From Massilia sp. (GTDB lineage Bacteria > Pseudomonadota > Gammaproteobacteria > Burkholderiales > Burkholderiaceae_D): a stretch of DNA of 6,543 nt. The translations under genes were made by a program, and so were the position numbers. This document shows, piece by piece, positions 4,626 to 6,543 of this stretch; position 1 is the first letter of the stretch, and each line of letters starts with the position of its first letter. The notes below the pieces were generated by a model, which was not told the DNA's origin, made no database searches, and saw only the letters and a list, made by a program, of their open reading frames with translations. The DNA is taken from contig DNCF01000449.1 in NCBI GenBank assembly GCA_003484545.1, positions 233 through 6,775 of the forward strand. The letters are read 5' to 3'.

Positions 4626-4990
4626 ACATCGGCTGGAACGACAATGCACCGATTTACCGCCAGCTCAAGGACCGGGTGATCGGCATGATGCTCGACGGAA
4701 TTTTGAAAGCCGGCGACGCCCTGCCCTCGGTCCGCCAGATCGCGGCCGAATATCAGCTGAACCCGATCACCGTCTCCAAGGCTTACCAGGAGCTGGTCGA
4801 CGAAAACCTAGTAGAAAAAAGAAGGGGAATTGGCATGTATGTCACTGAAGGAGCAAGCGAAAAACTGCTCGCAAGCGAACGCGAACGCTTCCTGAGCGAG
4901 GAATGGCCGGCGATGGTGGAGCGCATCCGCCTGCTGGGCCTGAACGTCGAGCAACTGCTGCGCACTGCGGAACCGGGAGGTGCGGCATGA
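4622..4990 (+). CDS. GntR-family transcriptional regulator, YtrA subfamily
   Basis: A 122-residue DNA-binding regulator of the short YtrA subfamily, which typically controls the ABC transporter encoded beside it. The N-terminal winged helix-turn-helix runs from about residue 10 to 76: APIYRQLKDRVIGMM, GDALPSVRQIAAEYQLNPITVSKAYQELVDENLVEKRRGIGMYV. The remaining 45 residues (SEKLLASERERFLSEEWPAMVERIRLLG) form a short helical dimerisation tail with no room for a large effector domain. The start at 4622 has AGGGAGG 6 bases upstream and begins directly with the family's N-terminus. Its stop overlaps the ATPase gene start by ATGA. It probably represses its own operon through the inverted repeat at 4525-4550. 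Codons 63-70 (CTA GTA GAA AAA AGA AGG GGA ATT) are unusually AT- and purine-rich for this genome. Confidence 0.93.
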   Translation: MNIGWNDNAPIYRQLKDRVIGMMLDGILKAGDALPSVRQIAAEYQLNPITVSKAYQELVDENLVEKRRGIGMYVTEGASEKLLASERERFLSEEWPAMVERIRLLGLNVEQLLRTAEPGGAA

Positions 4991-5844
4991 GCGCCGTGAT
5001 CTCGGCCCGCGGCCTGACCAAGCGCTACGGCAAGCAGACGGCGATCGACGGCATCGACTTCGATATCCCGGCCGGACGCATCGTCGGCCTGATCGGCCCC
5101 AACGGTTCGGGCAAGACCACCACCCTGAAAGCCGCGCTGGGCCTGATCCCCTTCGAGGGCAGCCTGAGCGTGATGGGCTACGACCCGCGCACCCAGCGCG
5201 ACGCCCTGATGCAGGACGTCTGCTTCATCGCCGACGTCGCCATCCTGCCGCGCTGGCTGCGGGTGCGCGACGCGGTCGACTTCGTGGCCGGCATCCACCC
5301 GCGCTTCGACCGCGCCCGCGCCGAGCGCTACATCGCCAACACCAAGCTCAAGCCGGCAATGAAGGTGAAGGAAATGTCGAAGGGCATGATCGTCCAGCTG
5401 CACCTGGCGCTGGTCATGGCGATCGACGCCAAACTGCTGGTGCTCGACGAGCCGACCCTGGGCCTGGACATCATCTACCGCAAGCAGTTCTATCAGAACC
5501 TGCTGGAAGACTACTTCGACGAGAACAAGACCATCGTCATCACCACCCACCAGGTCGAGGAAGTCGAGCACATCCTGACCGACCTGATGTTCATCCGCGA
5601 CGGCAAGATCGTGCTGGCCGCTTCGATGGACGAAGTCGGCGAGCGCTACATCGAAGTGATGGTGCCGGCCGACAAGGTCAATGCCGCCAACGCGCTGCAG
5701 CCGATCGACCAGCGCACCGTGTTCGGCAAGTCGGTGATGCTGTTCGACGGCGTCTCGCGCGCCCAGCTGTCCGCCCTCGGCGAAACGCGCAACCCGAGCG
5801 TCGCCGACCTGTTCGTGGCAACCATGAAAGGAACCTACGCATGA
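4987..5844 (+). CDS. ABC transporter ATP-binding protein (YtrB/CcmA-like)
   Basis: A 285-residue ATPase that should power the membrane partner encoded next. Domain order: Walker A GPNGSGKT (37-44), signature region EMSKGM (129-134, a divergent LSGGQ common in this exporter group), Walker B LLVLDEP (150-156, catalytic Glu155), D-loop LGLD (158-161) and switch His188 in TTHQVEEVEH. Where most ABC ATPases have the Q-loop glutamine, this one reads CFIADVAILPRW (79-90), with no Gln. Residues after about 215 form a C-terminal extension ending ADLFVATMKG, usual for ATPases of ABC-2 exporters. GGAGGT lies 5 bases before the ATG. The start overlaps the regulator stop and the stop overlaps the permease start. 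The substrate is unknown; YtrA-linked transporters are often tied to cell-envelope stress or antimicrobial peptides. Confidence 0.94.
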   Translation: MSAVISARGLTKRYGKQTAIDGIDFDIPAGRIVGLIGPNGSGKTTTLKAALGLIPFEGSLSVMGYDPRTQRDALMQDVCFIADVAILPRWLRVRDAVDFVAGIHPRFDRARAERYIANTKLKPAMKVKEMSKGMIVQLHLALVMAIDAKLLVLDEPTLGLDIIYRKQFYQNLLEDYFDENKTIVITTHQVEEVEHILTDLMFIRDGKIVLAASMDEVGERYIEVMVPADKVNAANALQPIDQRTVFGKSVMLFDGVSRAQLSALGETRNPSVADLFVATMKGTYA

Positions 5845-6543
5845 ATACGATGAAATGGCTGCTGCGCCGCGAGTTCTGGGAACACAAGGGCGGCTTCGTC
5901 TGGGCGCCGCTGATCGCGGCCGTGCTCATGGTGGTGCTGGTGGGCGGCATGATCGGCTACGGCATCTCGACCGGCAAGCTCGACGGCGACAGCGTCACCG
6001 TCTCGATCAACGGCGAGGAAGTGCACCGCGCCAGCGGTTCGAAGATCGCCAGCCTGGCCGATCGCCATACCCGCAACCAGATCGCCGACGTCGCCGCCAA
6101 CAACTACATCGCCACCGGGGCGCCGATCTTCATCGTGCTGCCCATCGTCGCCTTCTTCTACTGCCTGGGCGCGCTCTACGACGACCGGCGCGACCGCAGC
6201 ATCCTGTTCTGGAAGTCGCTGCCGATCTCCGACGCCACCACCGTGCTGTCGAAGCTGGTGACCGCCCTGGTGCTGGCCCCGGCGATCACGATCGTCATCG
6301 CCAGCGCCGCCGCCTTCCTGATCCTGATGCTGGGCGGCGTGGCCGCCAGCCACCAGGGCCTGAACCTGTTCGGCCCGGTGCTCAGCAACGTCAACCTGTA
6401 CCTGTCGCCGGTCTACCTGCTGGCCATGATCCCGGTCTACATCCTGTGGGCGCTGCCCTGCGCCGGCTGGCTGCTGCTGGTGTCGAGCTGGGCGAAGTCG
6501 AAGGTTTTCCTGTGGGCCGTCGGCGTGCCGCTGATCGCCGCCG
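5841..6543 (+). CDS. ABC-2-type transporter permease, N-terminal 234 residues (3' end outside window)
   Basis: An integral inner-membrane protein, most likely the membrane partner of the preceding ATPase. It starts MNTMKWLLRREFWEHKGG, a cytoplasmic amphipathic start typical of ABC-2 permeases. The first membrane helix is at about 20-42, followed by a roughly 50-residue hydrophilic loop (43-93) that is probably periplasmic. Further helices lie at about 94-112, 138-166, 190-215 and 222 onward. Between helices 2 and 3 lies YDDRRDRSILFWKSLPISD (113-131), the cytoplasmic coupling-type motif seen in these permeases. AAAGGA is 8 bases before the ATG, and the start overlaps the ATPase stop by ATGA. 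The reading frame runs off the window edge without a stop. The substrate cannot be told from sequence. Confidence 0.9.
   Translation, partial: MNTMKWLLRREFWEHKGGFVWAPLIAAVLMVVLVGGMIGYGISTGKLDGDSVTVSINGEEVHRASGSKIASLADRHTRNQIADVAANNYIATGAPIFIVLPIVAFFYCLGALYDDRRDRSILFWKSLPISDATTVLSKLVTALVLAPAITIVIASAAAFLILMLGGVAASHQGLNLFGPVLSNVNLYLSPVYLLAMIPVYILWALPCAGWLLLVSSWAKSKVFLWAVGVPLIAA

Overview
The window is GC-rich and densely coded. It looks like a chromosomal segment of a betaproteobacterium, probably Oxalobacteraceae (a Massilia/Telluria-like genus). This placement is inferred from three things: the order cysS / secreted cyclophilin / cytoplasmic cyclophilin / lpxH, the PEP-CTERM surface protein, and the codon usage. 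No rRNA, tRNA, CRISPR array, insertion sequence or phage gene is visible.

Left part (1-3122): a housekeeping block. The 5' part of cysS (cysteinyl-tRNA synthetase) runs leftwards and leaves the window just after its KMSKS loop. A 265-bp divergent spacer separates it from a rightward group: a secreted cyclophilin (ppiA type, TTG start), a cytoplasmic cyclophilin (ppiB) and lpxH (lipid A synthesis). Two extended -10 elements lie back to back in the spacer, one for each direction. The group ends in a strong hairpin, flanked by A and T tracts, that can also serve the convergent gene on the other side.

Middle part (3123-4577): a leftward gene for a secreted PEP-CTERM protein with signal peptide, VPEP motif, membrane helix and Arg-rich tail. 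It resembles the flocculation-associated PepA group. A possible sigma-54 promoter lies 54-70 bases upstream of its start codon. Beyond it is a divergent intergenic region of about 590 bp with several palindromes, a weak promoter-like element, and a GC hairpin followed by a short terminator-like hairpin with a T6 tract.

Right part (4525-6543): a compact rightward operon. A 15-codon reading frame overlaps a YtrA-subfamily GntR regulator. The regulator overlaps an ABC transporter ATPase, which overlaps an ABC-2-like permease cut by the window edge. All three junctions are ATGA overlaps. The promoter candidate in front of the operon is enclosed by a perfect inverted repeat, TGGTGT-N14-ACACCA, which is also GGTG-N16-CACC. 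This is a very likely operator for the regulator and suggests self-repression.

The points most worth following are the operator/promoter arrangement with its coupled mini-ORF, the possible sigma-54 control of the PEP-CTERM gene, an internal start-like site inside the regulator gene that would give only its C-terminal part, and the structured leader at 4360-4468 that could be a small RNA or attenuator.
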